A stretch of 64,000 nucleotides of DNA from Bog-950 sp964493695. GTDB taxonomy: Bacteria; Bacteroidota; Bacteroidia; Chitinophagales; LD1. The stretch is taken from the NCBI GenBank assembly GCA_964493695.1, contig CAZBPG010000005.1:1-64000 (forward strand), in the 5' to 3' direction. Of the stretch, positions 25,701 through 34,107 are shown piece by piece (within the stretch, counting starts at the first letter, position 1; every line of letters begins with the position of its first letter). Both the position numbers and the translations under genes were made by a program. The notes under the pieces were generated by a model. That model was not told where the DNA came from, did not search any database, and worked only from the letters and a program-made list of their open reading frames with translations.

Positions 25701-26912
25701 TGGAGTACCGTCTGCCCAAAAGCCGGTCATGTAGTTACGGTACTGCGCAGCAGAACCTGGATCTGCCTTCGGAGTTATCGCCCCATTAGTAAAGTAAACA
25801 AAGGAAGTAAGACCCAATTGTGTGCGCGGAGAATCATCACCCAATGGTCCTTCAAAAAAGTCAATACCAATCAAAGGCAGTTGGCTTCCGTAGCCGCCTA
25901 CTCCGTTACAATCAGGGTCGTTTCCGTCATTGTAAACAATACCAAGGTCTCTGGAAGTATCGCAACCCACCCGGTCATTTGAGTAACATCCTAAATCAGG
26001 GTCAGCCCATTGCGAAATGTAAGTTTGATACAAAGGATTAGCCGATTTGTTGATGATTTCATATTTATAGAAAGTCATGTTGTTAATCTCATCGGTAGTC
26101 TGGAAAGCAAATGCCAAAGCATTTACCTGTATACCAATTGCCTGACCGCTTGATTCGGTATGCTGGTTGCCCATGTCGTTAATCACCCAAAACACCATCT
26201 GGTCGGCATAAGCTTCTGAAATTTTACCACGGCAGGGGATTACCGGATAATCGCCTTTCACCGGGTCGTAAACACCGTCATCATCGGCATCATTAAACGG
26301 TGCAAGATTATCCACCACATCAAAAGTTTCTCCAATTAAAGTAGGGTCGGTTTGCAGGTAAGGATTTCCTTTACCGGGCCAGGCCAATACAGCCTTAGGA
26401 ATATCGGCTACAGTGGTAGCTGTTCCTTTTTGCAAATATGCTTCCTGAGCAAGGGCAATATCTGAACCATAAACATTAAAGAAACGGTCGTATTTATTAC
26501 AGGTTGCTTTGTCAATTACTCCATTAGTAAGTGGACCCGGCCAAAAATCATCACCACTTGCGCGATAGCGTTGAGCAGCGCATTTTAGATTACCCCCAAT
26601 ATCTAATCCGGTAATCCAGATAGACCCCGCAAAAATGGCATTAAGTGAAGTTCCGCTTCCGTCACCTTTTGGCACTTCATAGCGGGCTTCGCTCAAATTC
26701 CACCACATATCACCACCGGTAAGCAGGCGGGCACGCACGTTATTAATATCCAGATCGAATTGTGCCGATGGGGTGACACAATCTCCTGCTTCGGTTTTGA
26801 AAGATGCCTTGCCGTTTTTATGCGGCTTGTTCATTTCTTCTCTCGCGTTAGCCCATACCCCTGAAAGCAGCAGTGCTGCACAGAGCGTGTGGTTCAAAAG
26901 GTTCTTTTTCAT
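22755..26912 (-). CDS. Large secreted protein with T9SS-like C-terminus
   Basis: A 1385-residue protein with a signal peptide (ending VWANA near residue 23). The long body is rich in Asp, Asn, Gly and aromatic residues, with surface-protein-like segments (for example DDDGVYDPVKGDYPVIPC). The last 125 residues, beginning VVPNPYLAYSAYETDQ, form a FlgD-like/type A sorting-like Ig domain (TITIYSLDGTLIRRL, GIYLFQVDAPG). This suggests secretion by T9SS, though the extreme C-terminus (RPADTSNF) is not canonical. No catalytic motif recognised. It lies between the TonB-dependent receptor and the PorV-family gene and is probably co-transcribed with both. Confidence 0.75.
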   Translation of the reverse strand: MKKNLLNHTLCAALLLSGVWANAREEMNKPHKNGKASFKTEAGDCVTPSAQFDLDINNVRARLLTGGDMWWNLSEARYEVPKGDGSGTSLNAIFAGSIWITGLDIGGNLKCAAQRYRASGDDFWPGPLTNGVIDKATCNKYDRFFNVYGSDIALAQEAYLQKGTATTVADIPKAVLAWPGKGNPYLQTDPTLIGETFDVVDNLAPFNDADDDGVYDPVKGDYPVIPCRGKISEAYADQMVFWVINDMGNQHTESSGQAIGIQVNALAFAFQTTDEINNMTFYKYEIINKSANPLYQTYISQWADPDLGCYSNDRVGCDTSRDLGIVYNDGNDPDCNGVGGYGSQLPLIGIDFFEGPLGDDSPRTQLGLTSFVYFTNGAITPKADPGSAAQYRNYMTGFWADGTPFTDAPDGYGPGNPTNYIFSGEPCNPVGWSDYTSGQPSGDRRFVQTSGPFTLNTGDPQYVTIGCVFVRPPGGVGSPPCFATTIGPADDKAQLLFNSCFKLLDGPDAPTLAIREMDKQLIVNFQNQTGNNIGEKYNDMYAAALQYFNQIGGGVDTTYTFEGYKLYQVANPKVSATDLEDPTKALLYAQVDVKNGVSRIINYEKDAVLGLIVPVMKVDGGDAGITNSFNITQDLFATGASNALVNHKTYYYTAVAYAYNNYLPYDQANPQPNTQISPYLQGRGNFKIYSAIPHIPDPRNEGTILNAVWGEGVEVKRIEGSGNGGNLINLTTEVIEQIVRSGSYAFGDTLTYIKGSDPIGFKVTDPVSLKEADFELQFVDTGANIGNGVNKNTTWILRDLTNQETINSDRTIDRSYEQQIFLNKSGEKINYGFSLKLGTPEHVYTLLGSYLSTSGMPNRYVYGDLPSVIEYENPVEKWLSFVQDEGVNAVTNWIRSGTVLNNGASSGGPGRAGSESFDDNYYYTTLNPPSPAFQNTDTKMMDSLEVFENIANGTWAPYCLTSNYSKKNLTVDEKGVGKPPFIHQPGFKWRNYAQQNPPQNTLDKLASVDIVITPDPAKWSRCVVFETGEDELLNQGADIATNAKPARKGQIRMHFSRHWNDPNTRDFLVEDQTDIGRSWFPGYAVNIETGERLNIAFGESSDLSDQNGQDMLWNPTTEVYSPVTFPNQIIDKIPYFGGKHFIYVMSSKYDEGSATQQLLLANYAGIGGTPLFNIPAAVRPVYQDIMWASMPYLTPGYSFADDGHGSKIVPPAEIKVKLRVEKPFNIFATNASGDSMPRYHFSTKGMGATEKNEEVAKSALDIIRVVPNPYLAYSAYETDQNTNKVKITNLPNKCTITIYSLDGTLIRRLSRAIDVDPSTNKRIDISDGNPVSDVNLDNTMDWDLKNDKGIAISSGIYLFQVDAPGIGQRTLKWFGAVRPADTSNF

Positions 26913-26967
26913 ACTCTACAATTTTGGTTTTTAGTGTTTTCCAGGTTTAGGTTTTTATAGTGTTTTT

Positions 26968-29900
26968 CTAGAAACTAAATACAGCTCCGAGGTATATTCT
27001 TCTAGGTAAAGAATAGTTATCGGGACGGTTGATATAAGCAGCATATTGATCCTTATATGCCTGCGGATTTAAAGCTGATTGAATGGCCGATGAACTGGCA
27101 GGGTCGCTCAGATAACCATCATCGCTTGGGGTTCCGGTAAAGCGGTAAACAGATACCGCGTTTTTAGAGCCAATGAGGTTTTGAACCTGCAAGTATATCT
27201 GCAGCGAAATCTCGCGTTTGTCGTCTTTCTTTGCATCCTTTTTGCCAACTACAAAAGTAAAGTCTTTCCATATACGGGCATTCAAACGGAAATACCAGGG
27301 AATGCGCGAACCGTTGATGGAACCTTGTGTAATCGGGCGGCCGGGCTGACCTTCCAAGCCTTCGGGGGTAGCATTTACCTGAGCGGTGTAAGGTGTTCCG
27401 GAACGTGCTGCCAATTGCAGGTTGATACCGAAGTTGGAAAGAATCTGCTTGTTCTTAACCGTTGGGCCGTTGTAATCTTTGCCTTCACCAAAACTATAAC
27501 TTGCATTCAGATTGATAGTATGGCGGGCATCGTAATTTAAGGAATTAATGCTGCGGAAGTTCGGCTGGTTAGAGTTTACCAGATTTGCCTGCGAACGGTC
27601 GTCTGAACCTGTACCTTCGGCAAATGACATGGTGTAGTTTGCTTTTAAAGTAACGTTACCGGTCCTGCGTAAGTCAAAGTCGAGTGTAAAACCTTTGGTG
27701 GTTCCGAAGTCAATGTTTCCGTAAGTGATATAATCTTTAGGATAAGCATTGATAATTTTACGAACCTGCACCTGATCGCGGAACTCGCGGTAGAAAGCCG
27801 AAATAGTAACAGCGGATGTATTGCTAACTTTCTGTTTGAAACCTAACTCAAAATCAATGGTTCTTTCCGGTTTAAGGTTCGGGTTGTTCAGAGTTCCACC
27901 AATGTTATCGCTGAAGTACAGATAATCGGTCGGGTCCATAATCACACGGTTAGAAGGACGCTGCGAAAGAATATCGTAGTGGGCGAAGAACAACGCCTTA
28001 TCGGTTAAGTTAAACGAGAACTGTAAACGGGGCATTACAATAACCTTTGGTTTGTAATCTTCAAAGGTTCCGTTCGGGTCAAACTTATCCGGGTCTTTGA
28101 TATCCGAATTCGGGTCTTTTAAGTATGGCTGAATAGTTCCTGTGCTGGATGCAGAAGCTACGGCTTTACCGCTGGTTAACTCATTACCAAAACGGTCGTA
28201 CCAAATATTTCCGTTACGGTAACCTGCAATGGCTGTAGGTGCTTTTGAATTATCTACATATACGTAGTAGTCATCGCCAATATTGGATGGGTGAGTTACC
28301 GGACCACTACCAAGAGTGGTAGCTTCTGATTTAGTATTGATTGGGTAAATCGAGTATTCATCTTTCAACACTTTTTGATTTGCATCAAAACGGTCAATAC
28401 GAACACCTACGTTAAATGTGAGGTCCTTAAAGTAGAAACGGTCAGAGATATAAGCCGCTGTATATATAGGACGGAACGCAGGAATTGCTCTTTCCAATTC
28501 TCCGTCTGCTCTTCTCTTGGTAAAGAAATCGTTGAAAGAAGGCTGTTTGGTTAATCTGTTTCCATACGGGTCGTACCCGCGGTAAGTAACCAAGAATGTA
28601 CCATCACCCAACAGGTTTTCCGGTGAGAACATATTCAAGTTCAACTGGTCGGGAGAAAGGGCATCTATATCTATAAAGTCGGTATTGGTTTCTGAAAGAC
28701 CCAATGATTTGCGCAACTCCTTATCAAAGAATGTCTGCTTGTCAGCATTATAATAACGATTGAATAAAATAGTATCGGTTAAATTGAATGCCGGACGGTT
28801 TGGGTCATTATACGCATAGTCCTGTCCGTTGATGTGGAATATCGGGTTACTTCTGTCTAACTCGTCAAGATGAACGTTGGCAAGTGAACGGGCGCGCTGC
28901 CACAAACCGAGTGGCGATACTGTATATGCACGTTGAATTCTCTGTTCAAATTCAACTCCAAATTCAAACGAGTGCTTGTTGCGGCTTGGTGCACCGGGCT
29001 TCAAAATATCAAATGCTCCTTCTAAACGAACGCGGTATTGATCGTTGTCATTACCCTTTCCATAACCGTTATACTGGCGACCTGTATTATACCAAATATT
29101 ATAGTTGAGGTTTGAGCGCTGTCCGTTAATCAAGGCCTGATTACTCTGAATCTGGTTTAGATTAGAGGTAAACTCAGCATTGTTATCACCAAAGGCTTCA
29201 TATCTTCCGTTGCCATCGCGGGTAGCGTCCAGCAACTCGTAATATTGTTCTGTAAATCTGGTTCCGTAAGGGTTCACGTCTCCCGGTGTAAAGAGAACAG
29301 TAGTATCTGAATAGCCCAGTTGTTTCCAACCAGTATAAATGAGGTTACCTACACCAAAGGTGTCATAACCGAACACCGGTGATTTCATGGTTTCAAACTT
29401 ACCTATGTAACCATAATTGAAATAGTTAGCCCCGTGCGATTCATCTTCGTACTGGGTCTGATACTTCTCGTAGTCAACCTGCAAAGAGTAAAACGCATTT
29501 TGGAAAGCAGAAGATTTTTTCTTCTTGCCACCTTCTTCATCATCCTGCTGCTTTGCCGAGAAGTTGTGTGTAAAGCGACCGAATACACGCCAGTTCAGGG
29601 TGGTGTTAAGCGGATTATTCTCTGAATTAAACAAGGTGTATTTCTCTATCCAGTCGTGGTACTTTCTGTAAGTTGCTGAACCACCAAACGAAAGGGTAAT
29701 GTTATCGGCCGGGCGGATATCAAAGCGTCCGGTACCGCGGAAGTTCTGGTCGCTTGTATTTGGCTTTACTTTCTGCTTAAACATATCTTTATAGGTAATG
29801 TTTTCAGCGGCCAGATTGAAACCCTTTGCCGATTCTTTCTCCAACAACGGATTTTGGCGTAAATTATCCAACACCTCCGGACGGATTTGCCATACACCAA

Positions 29901-30762
29901 TAGCGGAAGGGTTAGGGTCTTTCTGGCCTAAATATTCAAAAGCGGCAAAGAAACCCATGATGGCTTTGTTCGTTTTCTTTTGTTTCCAGATTGGGCCAGT
30001 GAGGTTTCCGTTTACGAGGTTAAACCCGTAAGCATCTAAGCCCTGAGTAGTCTGATATTCTATCCCTCCATTAAACTGAGATGAAGGTCCTTTAGAAGTG
30101 ATGTTTACGATACCTCCTGTTACGTCACCGTATTTTGCAGGGATACCACCAGTGATTACCTGCAGCTGTTCGATGGAAGAGGTAGGCATGGTAGGCACAC
30201 CGGTTACTTTTACACCGTCTATATAATATTGAGTACCCGCATCGCGACCTCCCTTAACGTTAATACCCTTACCTTGGTCTGACTGGAAAGCACCTGCTGT
30301 GGTGGCTACTATATCCGTTACGTTTTTGGTGGGCATATTGGCAATTACATCTGCAGACACTACATTTTGTGAAGATGTGTTTCCAGGGTCAATCAAAGGA
30401 ACTTTATAAGAAATAATTTCAACCTCGGCTAACTCTTTGGATGATGGCTTCAGTTTAATGTCGATGAAGGTTGACTTATCGGCACTAACCACTACCCCCT
30501 GCTGCACCTGAGTGCCGTAACCGATATACGAAACCTGAAGGTTGTATTTGCCGGGATTAAGGGGTTTAATAGAATAGTTACCGTCAAAGTCAGTAGTAGT
30601 CCCTCTTCCGGTACTTGCTCCTTTATTATCTACCAACACCACATTGGCAACAGGAACGCCTTCGCCATTTTCATCAATCACCTTTCCGGAGATTTCACCG
30701 TTTTGTGCATAGGCTGCAAAAAATCCGGCAACCAAACTGAGGAGAGTAAAAAGTTTTTTCAT
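26968..30762 (-). CDS. TonB-dependent receptor with carboxypeptidase-regulatory domain
   Basis: A 1264-residue outer-membrane receptor. Signal peptide (1-19), then a CarboxypepD_reg-like domain at about 22-105 (GEISGKVIDENGEGVPVANV), a plug domain at about 120-230 (ADVIANMPTKNVTDIVATTA, then GGRDAGTQYYIDGVKV) and a 22-strand-type barrel ending in a terminal Phe (YLGAVFSF). It imports a substrate using TonB energy, or in SusC-like cases acts with a surface partner. No SusD-type lipoprotein is next to it; instead the large secreted protein and the PorV-family gene follow. A -7 TACATTTG lies upstream. Confidence 0.9.
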   Translation of the reverse strand: MKKLFTLLSLVAGFFAAYAQNGEISGKVIDENGEGVPVANVVLVDNKGASTGRGTTTDFDGNYSIKPLNPGKYNLQVSYIGYGTQVQQGVVVSADKSTFIDIKLKPSSKELAEVEIISYKVPLIDPGNTSSQNVVSADVIANMPTKNVTDIVATTAGAFQSDQGKGINVKGGRDAGTQYYIDGVKVTGVPTMPTSSIEQLQVITGGIPAKYGDVTGGIVNITSKGPSSQFNGGIEYQTTQGLDAYGFNLVNGNLTGPIWKQKKTNKAIMGFFAAFEYLGQKDPNPSAIGVWQIRPEVLDNLRQNPLLEKESAKGFNLAAENITYKDMFKQKVKPNTSDQNFRGTGRFDIRPADNITLSFGGSATYRKYHDWIEKYTLFNSENNPLNTTLNWRVFGRFTHNFSAKQQDDEEGGKKKKSSAFQNAFYSLQVDYEKYQTQYEDESHGANYFNYGYIGKFETMKSPVFGYDTFGVGNLIYTGWKQLGYSDTTVLFTPGDVNPYGTRFTEQYYELLDATRDGNGRYEAFGDNNAEFTSNLNQIQSNQALINGQRSNLNYNIWYNTGRQYNGYGKGNDNDQYRVRLEGAFDILKPGAPSRNKHSFEFGVEFEQRIQRAYTVSPLGLWQRARSLANVHLDELDRSNPIFHINGQDYAYNDPNRPAFNLTDTILFNRYYNADKQTFFDKELRKSLGLSETNTDFIDIDALSPDQLNLNMFSPENLLGDGTFLVTYRGYDPYGNRLTKQPSFNDFFTKRRADGELERAIPAFRPIYTAAYISDRFYFKDLTFNVGVRIDRFDANQKVLKDEYSIYPINTKSEATTLGSGPVTHPSNIGDDYYVYVDNSKAPTAIAGYRNGNIWYDRFGNELTSGKAVASASSTGTIQPYLKDPNSDIKDPDKFDPNGTFEDYKPKVIVMPRLQFSFNLTDKALFFAHYDILSQRPSNRVIMDPTDYLYFSDNIGGTLNNPNLKPERTIDFELGFKQKVSNTSAVTISAFYREFRDQVQVRKIINAYPKDYITYGNIDFGTTKGFTLDFDLRRTGNVTLKANYTMSFAEGTGSDDRSQANLVNSNQPNFRSINSLNYDARHTINLNASYSFGEGKDYNGPTVKNKQILSNFGINLQLAARSGTPYTAQVNATPEGLEGQPGRPITQGSINGSRIPWYFRLNARIWKDFTFVVGKKDAKKDDKREISLQIYLQVQNLIGSKNAVSVYRFTGTPSDDGYLSDPASSSAIQSALNPQAYKDQYAAYINRPDNYSLPRRIYLGAVFSF

Positions 30763-30800
30763 CGCAATTATTTTTCAGTGTGCGCTCTTTAAAAAGCGGT

Positions 30801-30808
30801 CAAATGTA
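30801..30808 (-). promoter_or_regulatory. Putative promoter -7 of the receptor unit
   Basis: Minus-strand TACATTTG matches TAnnTTTG exactly and would give a leader of about 30 nt before the ATG at 30762. A TTTG lies 15 bp further upstream, slightly closer than usual. Confidence 0.45.
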
Positions 30809-30935
30809 ATTTTTTTTGCAAAACAAAGTTAAGGCGGAGTTGAGGGTTTTAGTATGCTTTGAACGAAAAATGACAGAACTGTGACAATTCAAAAAAAACA
30901 ACCGATTTTACCAATGAAAAATGGAGTTGCGTTCA

Positions 30936-30970
30936 ACAAAAAAACCATGAAAGTTTTGTCATGGTTTTGT
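30936..30970 (-). terminator. Terminator after the T9SS hydrolase gene
   Basis: On the minus strand AAAACCATGA-CAAAACTT-TCATGGTTTT forms a 10-bp stem followed by more T residues, downstream of the gene ending at 31022. Confidence 0.7.
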
Positions 30971-31021
30971 CATTTTTTTAAGGAAACTGCTTTTTGCCCG
31001 AAACGGTGTTACAAAATCGGC

Positions 31022-33373
31022 TTACTCCACTATCAATTTACTGCGAAGAGTAGTACCGGTTTTTTCGAGGCTTATCAGATAAACTCCTTTAACTAATGAA
31101 GCCGTAGTTATTGACGATTGACCATTGACCATTGACCATTGCAGAACCAGTTTGCCGGTAGCATCAAAAACTTTCAGCTCTGCTCCTATCCAATTGCTGC
31201 CGGTTACTATTTGCAGGTTACCCCTTGGGTTGGGGTTCGGGTAAACACTGAATCTGTCTTCTCCTGCTTCCTGAATGCTGTTATAGATGAAGCCAACTTC
31301 TGAAGACAGGCTGCTGCAAAAATTGCCGTCTGTTACTAATACCGAGTAGTTACCGCTTTCGGCAGGAATGTAGGTGTAGTTGTTTGCGGTTGGAATCAAT
31401 TGCCCGTTCAGATACCAAAAGAAAGTATAACCGGCACCGGTGGGACTTGCTGTTAGCGTATTTCCTGCTGTTGTAATCTGTGCGTTAGGCGTATCTGTCA
31501 TCACTACGTTCAGTGAAAGAGTGTTGCTGTTACCGCAACTGTTCGAAGTATTTATGGTAATGGTTCCGGATGAATTGACGTTGATAATAGGAGCCGCTGA
31601 GTTACCGGTGCCAACAAACGACCAGTCGTTTGGGATAACCCAGTTGTAATCATCATTGCCGGTTGGGAAAGGATTAAGGGTATAATACGTCCCTGTTCCG
31701 CCTCCCATACAGATAGTATCCGGTCCGGCAATTTCTCCGGCAAGGGTTGGCGCGGTGTTTACTGTTACATTAAAATACGAAGGCAAGCTTTGGCCACATT
31801 CGTTTACGGCTAACACGCCCACATTGCCCCCGGTGCTGTTAGTAGTTACGGCAATGTCGGTTGAATCGTAAGGTGCACCGGGTAGCCAGCCTGTCGGGAA
31901 ATTCCATTCATAGGAATTGGCACCGCTAACCGGTGCTATGGAAAACTGAAGAAGCTGCCCTGCACAGGCAGTATCGGTTCCGGTAATAGTTCCGGGTGTT
32001 CCAAGTGTGGAAGGAACCACGGTAATTATTTTGGTAACCGGTGAAGTTATTCCGCAGTTATTTTCGGCAGTTACAGAAATTGTTCCACCGGTGGTGCCGG
32101 AGGTTACCTGAATAGAACTGGTATCGTTTGCACCGGTAATACTCCAACCGCCCGGCAAAGTCCAGTTATAAGCAGTTGCCGCAGTGTCGTTTTGCACGGC
32201 AATACTGATATTGGCAATTCCCGAACAAACCGTATCGGCAGCAGTAATGGCAGAAGGTGTTACCGGTGGCAGGTTTTCGGTAACGGTAACCGATACTGCA
32301 GCCAGCGAACAGGTGCCGTTGCCTACCACCACCGAGTATGTTCCTGCTGTATTCGGGTGAAGCATGAAACCGGTAGAGTTATCGTTCCATAAATATTGAA
32401 AGCCGCTTGGGTTAGCGGTAAGCATGGTGCTGTTGCCGCTGCAAAAACTCGGGGTGCCTCCAATAGATGCACTGGAAGGAACCGTGTTGGTGCAGTTGCG
32501 CTGTTTCACATCTACCGTATTGGCGGTATATCTCGATTCAAAAAGAGTCCATGCACTGCAATCGCCTTTTAAATAGTAATCGAGAAAAGGAATAAGATGA
32601 TACAGCGTTTTATCAATCTGCTGTTGCCGCGTTAGTGCTGAACTGGCACAGCCGGAAAAGCCTTCGCCAAAACTGCAGGCAGAGTTAGCGTTGCCGTACT
32701 GGCAATGCAGCCCACCGGTAATGTTGATTAAGAATTTGCAACCGGAACCGGATGAATCATACATAGGTTGCTGGTGAGTGGCAATGGGCGCAATGCAATC
32801 CAGGCTACCGGCAAAGGAGAGATAGGGCTTGGTCATTAAAGGGGCGGCAGTAACCGAAGACGGATTGGTAACCGCTGCGGCAAACGTAAAACTGCAGGCC
32901 TGCGGGTTGCCGTATTGTGCCGAAAGCACGGTGCTTCCTCCGCCCATGGAGTGGCCACCGGTAGCCCCCTTAGCTACTACTTTATTATAAAAAGGCGAAG
33001 CGTTGTTACCGGTTCCTTCCGCAATTAATTTGTTGTATACAAAAAGAATATCCTGCGCAAAGTTGGCGTGGCTGGGCGAAAGACCGGTTTCGGTAGTCAG
33101 CAAACCCACAATGTAGCCGCGCTTGGCGAGCGAGTCGGCATAGGGGTAATAAGGGGTTTGGTTCATACTGAAACCGTGCGCAAAAATTACGAACGGAAAT
33201 TGGCCGGTGGCTACCGCCTGATTGGTACCGGGGTACCGGAAATCAACCCCTACCGAACGATTGCTGCGGGCAGGGTCGGTATAGGTAATGGTTTGTGTGC
33301 CTATGGTATAAAATTGGGCATACATATACAGAGCAGAAAATACAGCTACTACAGTGAGGATGTTCTTTTTCAT
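31022..33373 (-). CDS. Secreted alpha/beta hydrolase with Ig-like repeats and T9SS sorting domain
   Basis: A 783-residue T9SS cargo. After a signal peptide (ending MYAQF) an alpha/beta-hydrolase domain of about 270 residues resembles chlorophyllase/PAF-acetylhydrolase-like enzymes: an oxyanion-type FVIFAHGFSMNQ, nucleophile motif GGHSMGGG, a later SLDCIAP Asp and a GGLHCQYG His that could complete the triad. Several PKD/Ig-like beta repeats follow (about 300-690, for example CSGNSTMLTANPSGFQYLW). The tail from VYPNPNPRGNLQI is a type A sorting domain. The substrate is unknown, perhaps an ester or polyester outside the cell. Confidence 0.85.
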   Translation of the reverse strand: MKKNILTVVAVFSALYMYAQFYTIGTQTITYTDPARSNRSVGVDFRYPGTNQAVATGQFPFVIFAHGFSMNQTPYYPYADSLAKRGYIVGLLTTETGLSPSHANFAQDILFVYNKLIAEGTGNNASPFYNKVVAKGATGGHSMGGGSTVLSAQYGNPQACSFTFAAAVTNPSSVTAAPLMTKPYLSFAGSLDCIAPIATHQQPMYDSSGSGCKFLINITGGLHCQYGNANSACSFGEGFSGCASSALTRQQQIDKTLYHLIPFLDYYLKGDCSAWTLFESRYTANTVDVKQRNCTNTVPSSASIGGTPSFCSGNSTMLTANPSGFQYLWNDNSTGFMLHPNTAGTYSVVVGNGTCSLAAVSVTVTENLPPVTPSAITAADTVCSGIANISIAVQNDTAATAYNWTLPGGWSITGANDTSSIQVTSGTTGGTISVTAENNCGITSPVTKIITVVPSTLGTPGTITGTDTACAGQLLQFSIAPVSGANSYEWNFPTGWLPGAPYDSTDIAVTTNSTGGNVGVLAVNECGQSLPSYFNVTVNTAPTLAGEIAGPDTICMGGGTGTYYTLNPFPTGNDDYNWVIPNDWSFVGTGNSAAPIINVNSSGTITINTSNSCGNSNTLSLNVVMTDTPNAQITTAGNTLTASPTGAGYTFFWYLNGQLIPTANNYTYIPAESGNYSVLVTDGNFCSSLSSEVGFIYNSIQEAGEDRFSVYPNPNPRGNLQIVTGSNWIGAELKVFDATGKLVLQWSMVNGQSSITTASLVKGVYLISLEKTGTTLRSKLIVE
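31111..31138. repeat. Heptanucleotide repeat in a T9SS tail
   Basis: Four 7-nt units on the plus strand: TTGACGA, TTGACCA, TTGACCA, TTGACCA. They encode part of the sorting domain of the hydrolase (MVNGQSSI). Confidence 0.8.
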
Positions 33374-33390
33374 TCGGCTTGATTGTTGGT

Positions 33391-33398
33391 CAAATATA
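33391..33398 (-). promoter_or_regulatory. Putative promoter -7 of the T9SS hydrolase gene
   Basis: Minus-strand TATATTTG matches the -7 consensus exactly, 17 nt upstream of the ATG at 33373. The -33 box is not clear. Confidence 0.4.
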
Positions 33399-33484
33399 TT
33401 TATTCAAACAAGTGCGCTGTTTATTTGTTCGTTGGTTGGCGGAAGAAGATTTTTTTTATTTTTCGCAGTACAATTTTCAAAATT

Positions 33485-33874
33485 ATGATAGTTAATGCCA
33501 CACACTTTATACCGGTAAAAGAAGCTGCGAAAATACAAGGCGTTACCGCGCGAACCGTTCACGAATGGATTAGGAACGGTAAAATAGGCTACATTAAAAT
33601 GGGCGGAACCAATTACGTGCAGCGCGGTTCGGGTAAAGAGTTTCACGAAAAATACTCCGGATTGAACATTGATTTTGGCCGCTTAATATGGGTGCCCAAG
33701 TTTGCCAAACAACGCAAAATTGCCCCACGCACTATTTATGAAAAGATAATTCTGGGAGTTATAAATGCTGTAACACTTGGCGACAAGGTTTTTGTTGACC
33801 CTCAAGACCCCAGTATGGTTAAATTCCTCGAAACCAGAAAAAGAAAGCCCCGCAGGAAAAGACCCTTCTTCTAA
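33485..33874 (+). CDS. Small DNA-binding protein with two excisionase-like HTH domains
   Basis: A 129-residue protein with two copies of a MerR/excisionase-type winged helix-turn-helix. Copy 1 (about 9-45) reads PVKEAAKIQGVTARTVHEWI then IGYIKMGGTNYV; copy 2 (about 66-102) reads VPKFAKQRKIAPRTIYEKI then VTLGDKVFVDP. A very basic tail (KRKPRRKRP) follows. Two such domains in one small protein suggest it bridges or wraps two DNA sites. I chose the ATG at 33485 because the 34-codon upstream extension looks non-coding. Array C, made of five palindromes, starts 46 bp after its stop codon and is a candidate binding region. No integrase or phage gene is nearby. Confidence 0.75.
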   Translation: MIVNATHFIPVKEAAKIQGVTARTVHEWIRNGKIGYIKMGGTNYVQRGSGKEFHEKYSGLNIDFGRLIWVPKFAKQRKIAPRTIYEKIILGVINAVTLGDKVFVDPQDPSMVKFLETRKRKPRRKRPFF

Positions 33875-33919
33875 TCGGCTTTCAATATGAGCCTCGCAAG
33901 ACCTGTAGACGAATATAAT

Positions 33920-34094
33920 TGTATAAAAATATCTGTCGACATACCAGCGAACGGATAATTTTGTACAATTATAGATGCCCGCCAACAATTGGACGCATAT
34001 TTTTGTACAATTATATCTGTTGACATACCATTGTGCATATATAATTGTACAAATCTACCTGTTGACTGACCAATAGGCGCTTATTTTTGTACAA
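33920..34094. repeat. Array C: five TTGTACAA-type palindromes at 41-42 bp spacing
   Basis: Palindrome cores start at 33920 (TTGTATAA), 33961, 34003, 34045 and 34087 (all TTGTACAA), at steps of 41, 42, 42 and 42 bp. They sit in A/T-rich flanks giving imperfect 16-20 bp palindromes (ATAATTGTACAAAAAT), and units at 33920 and 34045 are in the reverse flank orientation. Spacers are related to each other (CTGTTGACATACCA-like), so it is not CRISPR. It occupies the gap between the 3' ends of the HTH gene and the MBL gene. The 33875-33919 and 34095-34192 flanks hold nothing else certain. Confidence 0.85.
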
Positions 34095-34107
34095 TTATAT
34101 CCGCACA

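Noticed and set aside
26968..30762. SusC/SusD polysaccharide utilisation locus
   Set aside because: The receptor has the plug and regulatory domain but there is no SusD lipoprotein, glycoside hydrolase or sugar-sensing regulator next to it.
33383..33484. 34-residue extension of the double-HTH protein
   Set aside because: The extension is aromatic-rich and unlike the rest, and includes the promoter region of the divergent hydrolase gene.
33920..34094. CRISPR array
   Set aside because: Regular palindromes at even spacing look CRISPR-like, but the spacers are related to each other, the repeat core is only about 8-16 bp, and there are no cas genes. The same argument excludes arrays A and B.
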